A DNA stretch of 64,000 nucleotides, taken from NCBI GenBank assembly GCA_001986395.2, contig MQVO02000002.1, positions 1,302,001-1,366,000 on the forward strand, written 5' to 3'. Positions within the stretch are counted from its first letter, which is position 1, and the number at the start of each line of letters is the position of its first letter. The translations under genes were made by a program, and so were the position numbers. Positions 1 through 11,075 of this stretch are shown in pieces. Origin of the DNA: Irpex lacteus. Taxonomy: Eukaryota > Basidiomycota > Agaricomycetes > Polyporales > Irpicaceae. Under the pieces are notes generated by a model. The model worked only from the letters and a program-made list of their open reading frames with translations. It searched no databases and was not told where the DNA came from.

Positions 1-519
1 GTACAAGGCATTTGATTTTACGTTCCCATTCTGCTTCATATTCTTCAAGAACAGGGAAAGAAAGGATGAAGTGTCAACATGAGCCTGACCACATTCAGTG
101 AACACGAATGCGAACTTCGACCTGTTCCTTCGACCAGGAGTCCAGAGTTAAGCTCTTCCTGATGTCATAGATTCAGCTTACACGTACGTGTCGACAAACA
201 TGCGACGTACACTTTTGTTATGTGAGTCCCGATCTTCCGGTGTATGCTCGCACAGTTCACGCTGTTGCATTTTGTGATCTCAGAGTTTGTCAATCCATAG
301 TGCAAAACCACGCACCAGATGAAGATTCCCAGGTTATGCGAGGCCCACCTTGGCGCTCTTGCCTTACAATCAGCACAGACATCTGAAGGTGCATACAGGC
401 GTCAGAGTCAATGTGCTGGATCAGTCGTCGTGTCGTAACTCACCATTTCCTGGTTGGTTAGCAAGTTCGAGTAAGATGCGCTGGTTCTTCTCTGCCTGAA
501 ATTTATTTACGGCCGACAT
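1..519 (-). CDS. ArfGAP-domain protein (Age2/SMAP-like), N-terminal part, cut by window edge
   Basis: GTPase-activating protein for Arf small GTPases, acting in vesicle traffic at Golgi and endosome membranes. Five exons splice in frame: 444-519, 316-382, 211-261, 116-158 and 1-42, read on the minus strand from an ATG at 517-519. The translation starts MSAVNKFQAEKNQR and carries the ArfGAP zinc finger: CADC, then RWASHNLGIFIC, then NCASIH with the invariant arginine in IHRKIGTH, followed by VKSLTLDSWSKEQVE and NMKQNGNVKSN. The very N-terminal position of the domain and the KSLTLDSW block fit the Age2/SMAP group better than the AGAP or ASAP types. The rest lies to the left of the window. It shares a 258-bp divergent promoter with the next gene. 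Confidence 0.88.
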
Positions 520-777
520 TACTCTTGTAGCGAGTTATGGTGGAAGTGGTCGGAGGCAGAGTTCATGAAAGTGTGGCTTCAAGTGACGGCCGATCGCGTC
601 TCCGTCTGGGAAAGCTTACCATGACGCATTGAGTAAGCATGTAACAACGGGCTCTTATCGCGATTTTAATCTGTTTCTTATCTCCTTAGAAATCGTTGTT
701 ACCCCACATTGATCAGTGCATAGTACCTGACAAGCACCTCGCTTACTTGTACCTTCTCTCCATAACCACCGTCGGCG

Positions 778-1413
778 ATGGCGGGCTCACAACACACAAC
801 TCTGCAACAGTTTCACGCATATGACTTTGACTCCGACAAGCCGTACCAGGTCAGGATCGGGCCCTATATTTATGTTAGAACGCTCTTCAACCGATGCTTT
901 AGGATGGATTGCAGGGAATGATCTCTTCCGGCGTGTTAGAGGGAAAGACAGAAGACGAGAAGAAGACTTGGTTGCTCCAAACGAGAGTGTTTTACTACAA
1001 CCAGTGAGTGAGAGTGGCAGGGTAATCGTCACTGGCTCATTATCGCGCGGCAACTATAGTGTGAACAGTACCGGACTCACGATTGAAGAAGTTCAAGCGG
1101 CGGAGGCAAATAACGCGACAGCGTCAGAGCATAGTAATACTTCAAATGCACCGTCTTCCCTTCAAGAGTCCACATCTTCCATACCTGACTCGAAGGTCGA
1201 ACCTCGAACTTTGTCTTTCGCCGAACTCAAAGAGCTCATTGAGCAAGGCAAAACCGATCAAATACCAAACAACCGGGTGATTCCTAATGACTTGAGCGTA
1301 TGTCTAGAAGCACGACGATTGCATTGTGCATACAACTGAGCATCTATAAATGACAGGACGCAACTCCTAGTGAATCGAAGGCCGTTGTAAGAAAGAAGCC
1401 ATGGGAGGTCTAG
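778..1413 (+). CDS. PEX39: Pex39-like peroxisomal import factor, 155 aa
   Basis: Exons 778-849, 903-1003, 1060-1297 and 1357-1413 join into a 155-residue protein with introns of 53, 56 and 59 bp. The N-terminal part reads FHAYDFDSDKPYQDGLQGM then GKTEDEKKTWLLQTRVFYYN; the middle is a low-complexity linker; then SFAELKELIEQGKTDQIPNN and a C-terminus ending RKKPWEV. The GKT-x-IPNN helix followed by a terminal KPWE motif is the signature, as I recall it, of the recently described Pex39 family (yeast Yjr012c, human C6orf226), which works with Pex7 in PTS2 protein import. The KPWE lies in an 18-codon last exon that ORF callers would miss. The splice model is strong; the family name rests on memory of motifs. 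The alternative is an uncharacterised conserved fungal protein. Confidence 0.72.
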
Positions 1414-1518
1414 ATGGCCGTTGAACGTTGAACGTTCGAAGCCGATGTGCGTAGTAATTTTTTCTTATCGGCATAGTCTCTGCTAATCTGTTGACATTCA
1501 TTCTCGTATATCAACCCG

Positions 1519-2680
1519 CTATTCTAGTACAGTTAGTCCCTCGCTCCTATCTCCACCCATGATCCTGTCATTCATTGCTTCACAACGCACCGAGCTTCTA
1601 ATATGCTCTAACACGACTTCCGCACCATACGTCTCGCATATCGGCAAGGCCAGTGCGGCCTTCTCAATATCCGTGCGTCGCAACCGTGGTCCCCATATGC
1701 TCTCCTGGTAGGCGTCTACTAGGCGGATATATTCCGTGCACGACAGAGACTCTTCGTGGCACCTGTTCAAGCTATGAATAGCCATCATAGCAATCGTGCT
1801 CGGTGATAAGAAGGTTGCTTGTCCCAAGTATAAGCACTGAAGACGCGGAAGTGATGGGAAGAGCAAGCCGTTCTCTGTAGACGGTGGTTGGCTACCATCA
1901 GAGTCGGAGAAGAAGGCTATATTAGTAAGGGTCACTTCCTCGACCAGTGTCCAGGTGGAGATAGCCCGGAAGAGATGGAAGCATGCTGTAGGTACAATCT
2001 ATAGCGTCGTAGCTAGTTAGGCCTCGGAGGACACAGTGCGGAAAGTGGCTCAGATACTCACTGCGATAGAGAAATGATGTCCTGGATCAGGCCCTAGCCA
2101 GCTAAATCTTCTAGGACTTGAATTAACATCAGCATCAGGTGCATCCCTGATAACGAGCGCACTTAACTCACTTCGCCAGAATAAGGGCATCGTAAATATC
2201 ATGCAGATTAGGATTATTGACGTGAGAGTTTAAGCGAAGTGAGAGCAGATCTAGAGGTAGAGTTGATGCGGATGCGGATGCAGGAGTATGTCCATCGCAA
2301 GTGTTGGCAGCTGATGCCCTCGAGAGGTCGGTAGAGGCAGAGCAGAACCCAGAGTTCCCAGCCCTTTTGCTGTCGGCCAGACACTTCTTCAGGACATCGC
2401 CTAGATATTGAAAAGCTGTGTACGCAGTCGTTCCTCCTGCGAGGTTAACAATGAGTTCGCGCGGCTGATGTGGGATAGCATCCTTCTTATTCGAGACAAA
2501 AGCTGAGAGCTGTCCAATGCTGTTGAAGTGTAAGTGGGAGTAAAGGATGTAACTGCCGATTTCGTTGAAGACTGAATGAGTGCAAAGAATCTGAGCTGGA
2601 TGAGGATGAAGTTCGATGGCTCGAGTCAATATTTCTTCTATGAGCTCTGTTGGAAGACTGGTGAGAGTCATAGTGGACAT
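1519..2680 (-). CDS. F-box protein, 357 aa
   Basis: Three exons on the minus strand, 2172-2680, 2062-2146 and 1519-1998, give 357 residues. The N-terminus holds an F-box (LTSLPTELIEEILTRAI, then CTHSVFNEIGSYILYSHLHF), the segment that binds Skp1 in SCF ubiquitin ligases. The rest lacks obvious WD40 or leucine-rich repeats but shows the loosely repetitive hydrophobic pattern (SLPRLQCLYLG, VEEVTLTNIAFF) common in the lineage-expanded F-box proteins of mushrooms, where substrates are unknown. The last exon ends in TAG at 1519-1521. The first ATG at 2678-2680 is followed by a second one (MSTMTL), so the start is uncertain by three codons. Confidence 0.82.
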
Positions 2681-3353
2681 CTGTAGGTATGAGATACTCC
2701 GCTCGGATGGTGGTCAGTTGTTATCAGCCAGCGCTACGTGTGGAGGACCCCGGACCACTCCCGCGCGCTTTATTTGAAGCTCCGACTCGGACGCGTATGA
2801 TCTCGTATGATCGTTTACAATTCTGTACCTCGTCACTTTGTGTCCCAATCTCGCAATTGCAATGGTAAATAACTGTCAAGTCACGGCCCTGCAAAGGCTG
2901 CACCGCCAAACTTTTTTCATCGATTTACATCGCTAAACGAGTCTCAGACTACTTGGAAACGTTACAGCAAGGCGTACTACCCAGGCTATATACTTCATCA
3001 CTAAACAGCTTGCACTTCTCCTGACATACCCGCGACTCAGTCGGATAGTTCAATTTTGCAGTTGTACGCAAGCAGATCAATTAATATCAATGGTGACGTA
3101 GAACTACTGAAACGGCCCTGACGTGGGCCAGTGCTGCCAGCCTGAGTGCAATAGCACCTGCGGCAGTCAAACATACCCACCAAACTCTAGACCTGCAGCA
3201 AATCTAGGGCAGAAAAATGTCGAGCGATGTCAGTATCCATATAAAGGTGAGTTATGTCGTATTTCTACTATGAACCTGCCTTCTTACTGCGAAACTCTAG
3301 GGCCTTAGTAGTATGTTTGATTCAAGTACTGCGAACACTAGCAAGATGATACA
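2681..3353. other. Intergenic, no supported gene
   Basis: Lies between the start of the minus-strand F-box gene and a tentative small plus-strand ORF. Only short ORFs with no recognisable motif or splice partner (for example 2724-2909 and 3123-3308) are present. It presumably holds promoter sequence for the F-box gene. Confidence 0.4.
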
Positions 3354-3616
3354 ATGCCTTCCACAGACACGGAGCGGTACCATCATACCAAAGCGCTCTT
3401 GGCTGCCCTATTTTGTATGTCTTTTCCCATTCCGGCATACACAAATTTCGTCTCATCTGTTGGTGCACTTATACATCACCGTACTTAGCGTCACGTCTAA
3501 GATGGTATCTGATGTGCTGGGGCATAACTGCGCGCCGATGCGATGCATGGATATATTATCACGAAGAACTTGCGAAACATCAGTGGGCAGGGGTTACCAA
3601 TATCCAAACGCCGTAA
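3354..3616 (+). CDS. Tentative small spliced ORF, 62 aa, unknown
   Basis: ATG at 3354 begins MPSTDTERYHHTKALLAALF; a consensus donor (gtatgt) at 3415 and an acceptor ending at 3488 join it in frame to a second exon, 3489-3616, encoding SSRLRWYLMCWGITARRCDA and a tail ending in TAA. A 74-bp intron with good borders and an open frame on both sides are the only support. I recognise no family. It could be a small organellar or membrane-associated protein, a gene fragment or chance. It ends 156 bp before the start of the next gene on the same strand. Confidence 0.25.
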
Positions 3617-3708
3617 CATCAACACCCGTGAAGATGTCTAGTGGCCTGTACCACTGTCTTGCGCTCTTCGGCTCATTTTCAAGTGGCCTACTACGCACTG
3701 GTTCTGAG

Positions 3709-3720
3709 GGGTATATAAGG
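3709..3720 (+). promoter_or_regulatory. TATA-box candidate of the membrane protein gene
   Basis: The stretch ggggtatataagg lies about 55-65 bp upstream of the ATG at 3773, a common spacing for a fungal core promoter. No transcript start is visible from sequence alone. Confidence 0.45.
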
Positions 3721-3772
3721 AGCATAGTTGACATCTCATCTCGCAAGCCCCGTTCATTCTCGAGTCTATACG

Positions 3773-5165
3773 ATGGTCTCTTTTCGCCTCGACGAAGCCT
3801 ACTTGATCGGTAGCTGGTGTTCCGCTGCTTTATGGGGTAAGTTACCTGTTTACCCTCTATTGCCGTTATATTACTCACGGTGTAAGGGATACTAGGAATC
3901 TTTAGTTTCCTGCTACTAGTTGTGACAGTCCAAATTGTTCAATTATACAAGCAGAGAAGAATGAACCGAGCCAAGTGGCTTACGGCCACCGCAATCGTGA
4001 TCCTGTACGTTTACCAGGTCATCCAGATGGCCGAGTATTCTGACTTCTCTTTCGGCAACATAGCTACTGCCTATCAACGACGCACGCCGCTCTTGCCTTA
4101 AAAAGGCTCGTAATCGCATTGATTCAGATTCAGGGGCCCGATACAATCCACTATTTAGCCAACATGCAGCAGCCGTTGACTGTAGGAAAAGATTTCATGT
4201 ATATCATGAGTGTAAGTACGATATCTATCCCAGAAATATTGTTGCCTTACGCATTATCAGATGATTATCGCCGACACAGTTGTCGTTTGGCGCTGCTATG
4301 TCGTTTGGCAAGCAGATCCGCGTGTCATTGCACTTCTTGGGTTTTTGTTGTTCGGCACAATCGGTGTGTATCTTCTTCTGGTCCGTATAATTTCGATGTG
4401 TACGCATAGTAATACCTCTCGCACAGCTACAGGAGCTAGTGCACTGGCGCAGCATTTCTTGCCTTTGACCGTCTATGCGAAAGAGGCAGTTGATGTCGGC
4501 TACGCTTTGTATACCGTATCTTTGGCCACGAATGTCATCACCTCATTGTGCACTGTTGGTCGTGTTTGGTAGGTTTGATCTCCAACATTTTCATAGGTCC
4601 GAATTACTGACACTAGTCGGCGTTTTAGGTGGCAAACCCGTGCTCTTTCACGGTCTCTTGGTAAAGCGCATCAGACAACGTACCGCGCTTTACTTCTGCT
4701 ACTCATCGAATCAGGATCCGTCATCGCTGCCGCAAAGGTCGTGGAGTTTGTTCTGTACATCATAGTCCCCTCACACGGCCAAGTCAACGGGTGTAATGGT
4801 CTATATGTCATTTTCGACATGATGCCTCAAATCAACGTACTAAGTATTTTCTTCTACGCCCAACGAGCTCTCTCACTGATGTGTGCAACTTATAGGGTAT
4901 CATGCCGACCCTTATTATCATAACCGTGAACGCAGGAATGACGATCGCCGACACACAGCAATTGGGCACGTTGAGTACGTTCAAGATGAACGAATTCCCG
5001 GACCGTTCATCAACTATGGTGTTATCAACCGACGGGCACAGTCATGAGACCTCCGACAGACAGAATTCTTCTTCTCGGTGCAAGACAGATATGGCGTCCT
5101 CAGGAAACGTGGCCCTTCGCACCGTAGAAACAAAGAGAACGGGCAGTAGTCACGATGAACACTAG
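3773..5165 (+). CDS. Multi-span membrane protein of a mushroom-expanded family, 368 aa
   Basis: Six exons join cleanly: 3773-3836, 3896-4004, 4064-4211, 4261-4568, 4629-4836 and 4896-5165. About seven hydrophobic segments are visible: LIGSWCSAALWGIFSFLLLV; KWLTATAIVILYCLSTTHAA; the IIADTVVVWRCYVVW segment, with its W-R-C-Y-V-V-W signature at the end of a helix; VIALLGFLLFGTIG; VSLATNVITSLCTV; LLLLLIESGSVIAAAKVVEF; and GIMPTLIIITVNAG. The tail is hydrophilic and rich in Ser, Thr and His. This layout matches a family present in many copies in Agaricomycetes and usually annotated as hypothetical or DUF653x; its function is unknown. The acceptor at 4063 with the gtacgt donor at 4005 was chosen because it restores the conserved STTHAAL block. 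Confidence 0.8.
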
Positions 5166-5364
5166 TCGCGATATCTGTACAGTACAATCTTTCAAGGCAA
5201 GTGTTGACAGAATGAAAGATAGTGGAAGGCGCTATATCTATGTCCTACACGTTCGATGCTCATTATTGCATTAGCTATCCCTCGATGCTTCGCATTTTTC
5301 AATGAACTACAAACTATCAGTCATAGGGGCAATCATATCCGAGTCACTGCTAGTTGAAGCTGTA

Positions 5365-7650
5365 CTAGACTCGGCGAATGCATAGGGGCAGTTTCACGCC
5401 TTCACTCTCATTTCCTCTCACCTTTGGCTTTACAGTATTGCCCCCAAGGTGGTAGAAATCAATATCAGGATGATCAGGAGCGGGGTGGAAGGAGAAGTTG
5501 CGAATGAGAACCGAGGCCACAATCTAAATCAGTGCGATAAGTTGGGTTTACGTTGCAAGCCCTGTAAAACACAGCTCTGACCTTGAATTCGGCAAGCGCG
5601 AGTGCACGCCCGATACACATCTTGGAACTAAGAGTAAATTGGCGTTACTAAGTTTGTGCTCAGTTAGAGCAAAGCAGAACCTACCCATCACCGAAAGTTA
5701 GAAGACCACCGAGGCCAGGTCCTCGCTCGGCGGTCCCAGGTTCGAACCACCGCTCCGGCCGAAACTCTTCCGCGTCCTGGCCCCAAATCGAAGGGTCACA
5801 GTTTATACCGTCCCTAATAGGAATTGATATGAGCTGGCCTGGCTGAACACGCAAGACATTCTGGTCGAGGCCGGGTATTGGTGTATTGAGTGGTATGACG
5901 TCTTCAACTGTCGCCTGAGAGAATAATTAGATGACGATACACTAATGTGAGTGTTGAAATCTAAATTCACCATTCGTGCGATATCCATGAGTACCGCCTT
6001 GCATCTCATGACCTCCATAGTGACTGCGTCGAGGTACTCCAAGCGATCTTTGCCTGATGCCAAAAGATCATTGAAGGTTGGCAAAGCCCATGTTGAGTTT
6101 CGAATTCCGCGAGTTCCTGGCGTAGCTTCTGTTGGATGAGAGGTTGGTGTGCCATTTCGTACAAGAATTCCTGCAAATAGAGAACAAGTATCGTGAGGTT
6201 GCGAGATTGACGCATGTCAAGAATTCGAAGGACGCCTACTCCCAGAACATTAGCTATTGTCTCTGATCCAGCAAATAGTATGCCGATGATCTGCGAGGAC
6301 ATTCAAAAGCTGTTCAATGAAGATAATCAGAGTATACAGTAGCAGATGTTATCCTACCTCTGCAACAGCGTCGTCCTTTGAAATTTTCTCTCCGGCTTTA
6401 CTTTGCTGACCTGTCATAAACGTGAGCAGTGCAAGAAGAAAACAAAGCAACAATAAGCACCCACGCAAGACCTGTAATACTCTTGCGTCCATAGCACCAA
6501 CGGACTCGTCTACGATCCCTGTATCCCATACGTTTTGCGCGATCTTCCCCAGTTCAGCCTTGAGCATGGTCGCCCACTTCTTCATCGGATTTGGAAGCGC
6601 AAGGAGCTGCGGATATGCATTGATGACAATCTCGATAAGTCGGTTAGAGATGGAATCTTCATCGGAGGGTCCGTCTGAGATATTCTTCAACAGAGTCTTC
6701 ACGGAGTCAGGGCCGTCGGAAGAGGTTAAATTATATGCGAACATGGTCATTGAGATCGCATCTAGACTGGGTTTGGCTCTGGCGTTAATAAATTATTCAA
6801 TCGTCAAACAACACAAATGAACCTCACGAATAACTATGAAGAGCCCCTGAGACATCGATAACGGCGGAGTCCTCTGTTCCAATGAGATCGCTCCAGTCTT
6901 CTTTGAGCTGAAATGCAACAACTTAGTCATTAGTGACTGCGGTCTCTTATGGAGGGACATAGTACATACGTGGTATGCAAGATCGAACAGTATTGGTGAT
7001 ACTTGCTTGACGGACTGAGGGCTGCGATAAATTACGATAAATGTGGTGGATAGTGCCAGAGAGTAATCCAACCCACTTGAACGCCGGTGTAAGCCTGCGC
7101 CGTCGCTCGCTATGGGCTTGGTCTGGACGCATGCTTAGCCTTTAACTGTGAAGCAGCAAAAGCATAGTCCATATACCTTCTGAGCATAACAAACTTTCCC
7201 CAAACTGCGGAAGAATCCCGTGAAACAACGAAGTGGAGGACACAGGGATGATACTTACCCAGAGCTTCAAAATACTTCGATCAATCGCTGGCCTCCAGTA
7301 GATGGAGGTGTTATTGAGTACATGGGATGCACCTTTCGGGTCTCCTAGAACGATCACAGGACTCTGTACGTATGGAATATATCTTAGAAGCATGTGAACG
7401 AACGGCAGTGCCATGAACTGACCATTAAAGGACCATGAATGACATATGTTGGACCATGCGTTTCCCTCCAAGCCCTCCACAGTGTACCGACAGGCGCCTT
7501 CTTCAGCTCGAACATATCTCCCCAGAGATAGCTAGTAGTCGAAGGTCCAGGCAGTCGTGACAGATAGCGAGTCTGAAGAATGCGCAAGAGCAGCCTGTAG
7601 GCGATGTAGAGGAAGCATGTGGCAACGAAAGAAGTAAACCAGCACCACAT
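5365..7650 (-). CDS. Cytochrome P450 monooxygenase with one apparent frameshift
   Basis: Membrane-anchored heme monooxygenase, roughly 510 residues in about a dozen exons. The ATG at 7648-7650 opens a hydrophobic anchor (MWCWFTSFVATCFLYIAYRL), then the proline hinge LPGPSTTSYLWGDMF, the C-helix region (RRRRLTPAF), the I-helix AGSET near 6258-6272, the K-helix E-V-M-R near 6004-6015, FRPERW, and the heme loop FGDG/SKMCIGRALALAEF split by an intron, with the axial cysteine codon at 5615-5617. All core residues are present. Between HGL and PTFNDLL (6076-6092) the frame shifts by one base; one extra T in a run of three would restore it. It is either a young pseudogene or, more likely, a base-calling error. 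Substrate cannot be told. It faces MRE11 across 503 bp. Confidence 0.92.
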
Positions 7651-8153
7651 GTTGCCCCGCAAGGTGAAAGTAGTACACAATATGTGTATAAGGGTTGTTA
7701 TTATAGGCACGCCACACCTTGAGCGATGCGCCCATCGCAATTCAGACAACTAGTGGATTCATGAGCCTTGATCGAAAACTCTTGCATCAGTAACGGGCGG
7801 GAATCCGATCTTATTCAAGCCGATCTAGACGTAAGTACAACACCTATAAATACACAAACGGTGAGAGCTGCATGCATGTGCGTGATGAGCGTAGCTTACT
7901 TATGGAAGTGAAGTTTGTTGTGCCAGCTTCAGGAGTGAGGTTGAGCGCTGAGCGCTAAAACTCGGAATTCTCGCAGGGACCCGGGTCACTTCCGCATAAG
8001 TATACGGGGTCCTGATGCTAATGCTGGACGCGTCGCGTCGCGTGTGAAGCGCTAATTACTCCTTCCAAGTTACAACTTTGTCGCCACCTCAGTTAGAGCT
8101 CACCGGGAAAGAGGTATCTTCGAGCAGGATTCAAGGCTACGGTTTCCTTAAAA
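7651..8153. other. Divergent P450 / MRE11 intergenic region
   Basis: About 500 bp separate the two start codons. It contains the MCB-like element described separately and no supportable gene. Confidence 0.6.
8028..8043 (+). promoter_or_regulatory. MCB-like element (ACGCGT) upstream of MRE11
   Basis: An exact ACGCGT at 8028-8033 followed by overlapping CGCGT/TCGCG steps lies about 120 bp before the MRE11 ATG. In yeasts ACGCGT is bound by MBF, which drives G1/S expression of replication and repair genes. Whether it works here is inference; the hexamer alone can occur by chance. Confidence 0.35.
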
Positions 8154-11075
8154 ATGGCAGAGAACTCACAGGAATCTAGTGGCTCACATGTTCCACCACC
8201 TCAAGACACTGCGTGTGCGTTTCTGATCACACCCATCTTGAGTTTGGTAGTTATAAGAGCTAATCCACACACAAAGTCCCAGAGGATACGTTTCGCATAC
8301 TGGTTGCAACAGACAATCACATTGGATACCTAGAACGCGACCCAGTGAGGGGGCAAGACTCAATCAACACGTTCCGAGAAATCCTGCAGCTGGCAGTCAA
8401 ACACGATGTGAGTCAATCTTGCATCCGCTTCCAATGGCACCAGTTTAACACTTTTGGGACTAGGTTGACTTTGTTTTACTCGCTGGTGACCTGTTTCACG
8501 AGAATCGTCCCTCGCGCGACACTCTTTATCAAGTTATGGCGCTTCTTCGTGAATACTGTCTGAATGACAGGCCGGTACAAATCGAGCTGTTGAGCGATCC
8601 TGAGGAAGGGAAGGCCGCTGGGTACTCGTAAGTCTTGTCATTATAACCTTTTCATACGCTACTAATTCACGTCCTACATCCAGCTTCCCAGCCATAAACT
8701 ACGAAGACCCAAACCTTAACATCGGCATGCCCGTATTCTCGATTCATGGAAATCATGACGATCCACAGGGAGCAGGGCCAGTAAGTAAAGTGTACTTGAC
8801 CACATATGACGCTTAGATCTCTCGAGGTAGGAAGGAGCATTGTGTGCCCTTGACATGCTGTCGGTGTCTGGTCTTATCAACTATATGGGCAAGATTGACC
8901 TTCCGCACACCATGAACACGGATGGCCCACCGCAAGAAGGGATAGCGATAAAGCCAATCCTGCTGCGAAAAGGAAACTCAAGGTTGGCGTTGTATGGTGT
9001 CGGCAACGTGAAGGATGCGCGAATGCATTTCGAGTTGAGAAGCAATCGAGTTAAGATGTATATGCCGAAAGACAAGAATGACTGGTTCAATATCTTGTTA
9101 CTGCATCAAAATCGGTGAGTAAGCCCACTATCAGCTGGAGTTCGACCACATCCTGATCTCCAATTGATAGAGTGCCCCATGGACCTCAGCAGTCCGTGCC
9201 TGAAGGCATGTTCGACGATAGTATCAACTTTGTCATATGGGGTCACGAGCATGACTGCCGCGTGGACCCAGAAGAGGTTGCTGGGAAACAATATCGGATT
9301 TGTCAGCCAGGCTCGTCCGTTGCCACATCATTAGCGGATGGAGAAGCTCTAGAGAAGTACGTTAGCTATGTCAAATCTGATTGCTTTACTGACGCTGGCG
9401 TATGCATCCAGGAAAGTTGCTCTCTTGGAAGTGCAGGGAAAGGAATACCGTTTGACGCCGATACCGCTGCGCACTGTGCGCCCGTTCGTCCTAGGCGAGG
9501 TTATACTGAGCGATGCTGCCGAAGACGAAGGGTTTGACCTGAACGATCGGATGGCTATCTCAAAATACCTTCGAGCTAAGGCGAGTAGTCAAAAATCTGA
9601 TATGAAAATGTGTATTACTTACGCCCCAGATAGGTGAACGAATTGATTGAACAAGCAAACCAGCAATGGGACGAACGAAATGAGCGCGCAAAGCAAGAGG
9701 GCGAACCCGAAATGCCTCGCATGCTCCCTCTCGTGAGACTAAAGGTAGAGCGATCCTATTACTCGCCTAAAATGCGAATATTCACGTATGTAGGTCGACA
9801 CAACTGGCGTAACGGAGACCTCAAATCCTGTCCGCTTTGGCCAAGAATTTCAGGGGCGGATAGCCAATCCTCGAGACGTTCTCGTATTCCACCGCGCTAA
9901 ACGCAGTGCAAGGTCTGATAAGGTCGTCATCGAAAAGCCTGAGCTTAGCATCGATGATCCCGACTTGTCCAACGCTGAGAAGCTCTCCAAAGTACGAGTC
10001 CACACACTTGTCCACGAATACCTATCTGCCCAAGAACTGCAACTCTTGGGGGAGCTTGGAATGTCAGATGCTATTGAGTTATTCGTAGACAAGGACGATA
10101 TCCATGCTATCTCCCGGTGAGTTTTGTGCGCAATAGTCGGTGATAGCTTTGCATTAACACGGAGGGTAGACATGTCGGCTCTTCGTTGAAAAAGTTGATG
10201 GGCAACGTGCAGACGAACGGGAAAGATGTAGACCTCGAAGAGGATGATCTGGACGAACTCGTACGTTGCATGCTCCATCGCGGTACAGATGTACTGAGAG
10301 CTCAAACCTGCGTAGGTGGTGAAAGCCAAAGAGCAACAAGATCAGGCTTATCTTGAGAGGAGGGGTGATATAGAGCCGAAACAATCGAAGGTTATTTCTT
10401 TCTGTCGCCCTTCTTGAATTAGCTGACTGACAAGGACAATCATTTAGGGCAAAGGCCGCGCAGCCTCGGATGCCGAATCCGTGGACTCGATCATGATGGA
10501 GTATAACGGTGTAGACGACGACGACGATTTCTCAGAGCCAGCGCCACCTCCCAAGAAGACAGGCAGGGGCAAAACTGCTGCCGCTACTGCTGCGGTCAAG
10601 AAGGCACCAGCAAAGAAGGCCCCGGCCAGGCGTGGAAAGAAAGACGTAAGCTTTATTCACCATGAAACAAGTGCATTGGTCATTCATAAGAAATTCCAGG
10701 TGGTATCAGACGACGAGGATGATGATGATGAGGAGCCGGAAGAGGCAGCCCCACCAAAGCGGACAAATCGAGCTGCTGTGCTGAGGTTCGTGGGCCTGGT
10801 TATTGCAGCATGCAGGCGGCTGACCAGTATTGCTGATATTCGGGATTAGCCAAACTGCGACGAAGGCGAAGAAGGCGCCTGCTAAGAAGTCTGGTGCAAG
10901 TTCCAGCAAGCAGGCGACGCTCAGCTTCGCGCCTTCGACTGCGCGGGCTCCTCGCGCTGCTGCTGCGAGAGGAAGAAAGAAGACCGCAGAAGTGGTAATG
11001 CACTTTTATTCTGCCGAGATTCGAAATGGTGAAGTCTGACCACTCCTTCAGGTTGAGCTGGATAGCGACGACTAG
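8154..11075 (+). CDS. MRE11: Mre11 double-strand-break repair nuclease
   Basis: Nuclease subunit of the Mre11-Rad50-Nbs1/Xrs2 complex, which senses and resects DNA breaks and acts at telomeres and in meiosis. The spliced protein of roughly 730 residues shows all phosphoesterase motifs in order: [12 protein letters not shown] (from 8312), [25 protein letters not shown] (near 8740-8770), [14 protein letters not shown], and [13 protein letters not shown] (near 9238). The Mre11 DNA-binding region follows ([22 protein letters not shown]). The C-terminus is a long disordered Lys/Ala/Pro tail with linker-histone-like [12 protein letters not shown] repeats, acidic DDDDEEPEE stretches, a PIP-box-like QATLSFA segment and the end VELDSDD. 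The start at 8154 was chosen because it splices to [14 protein letters not shown] (donor at 8215, exon from 8277). The frame is intact. Confidence 0.96.

Noticed and set aside
5740..5765. tRNA-like B-box (ggttcgaacc)
   Set aside because: It lies inside the P450 coding exon (RWFEPGTAERG); there is no A-box or acceptor-stem pairing around it.
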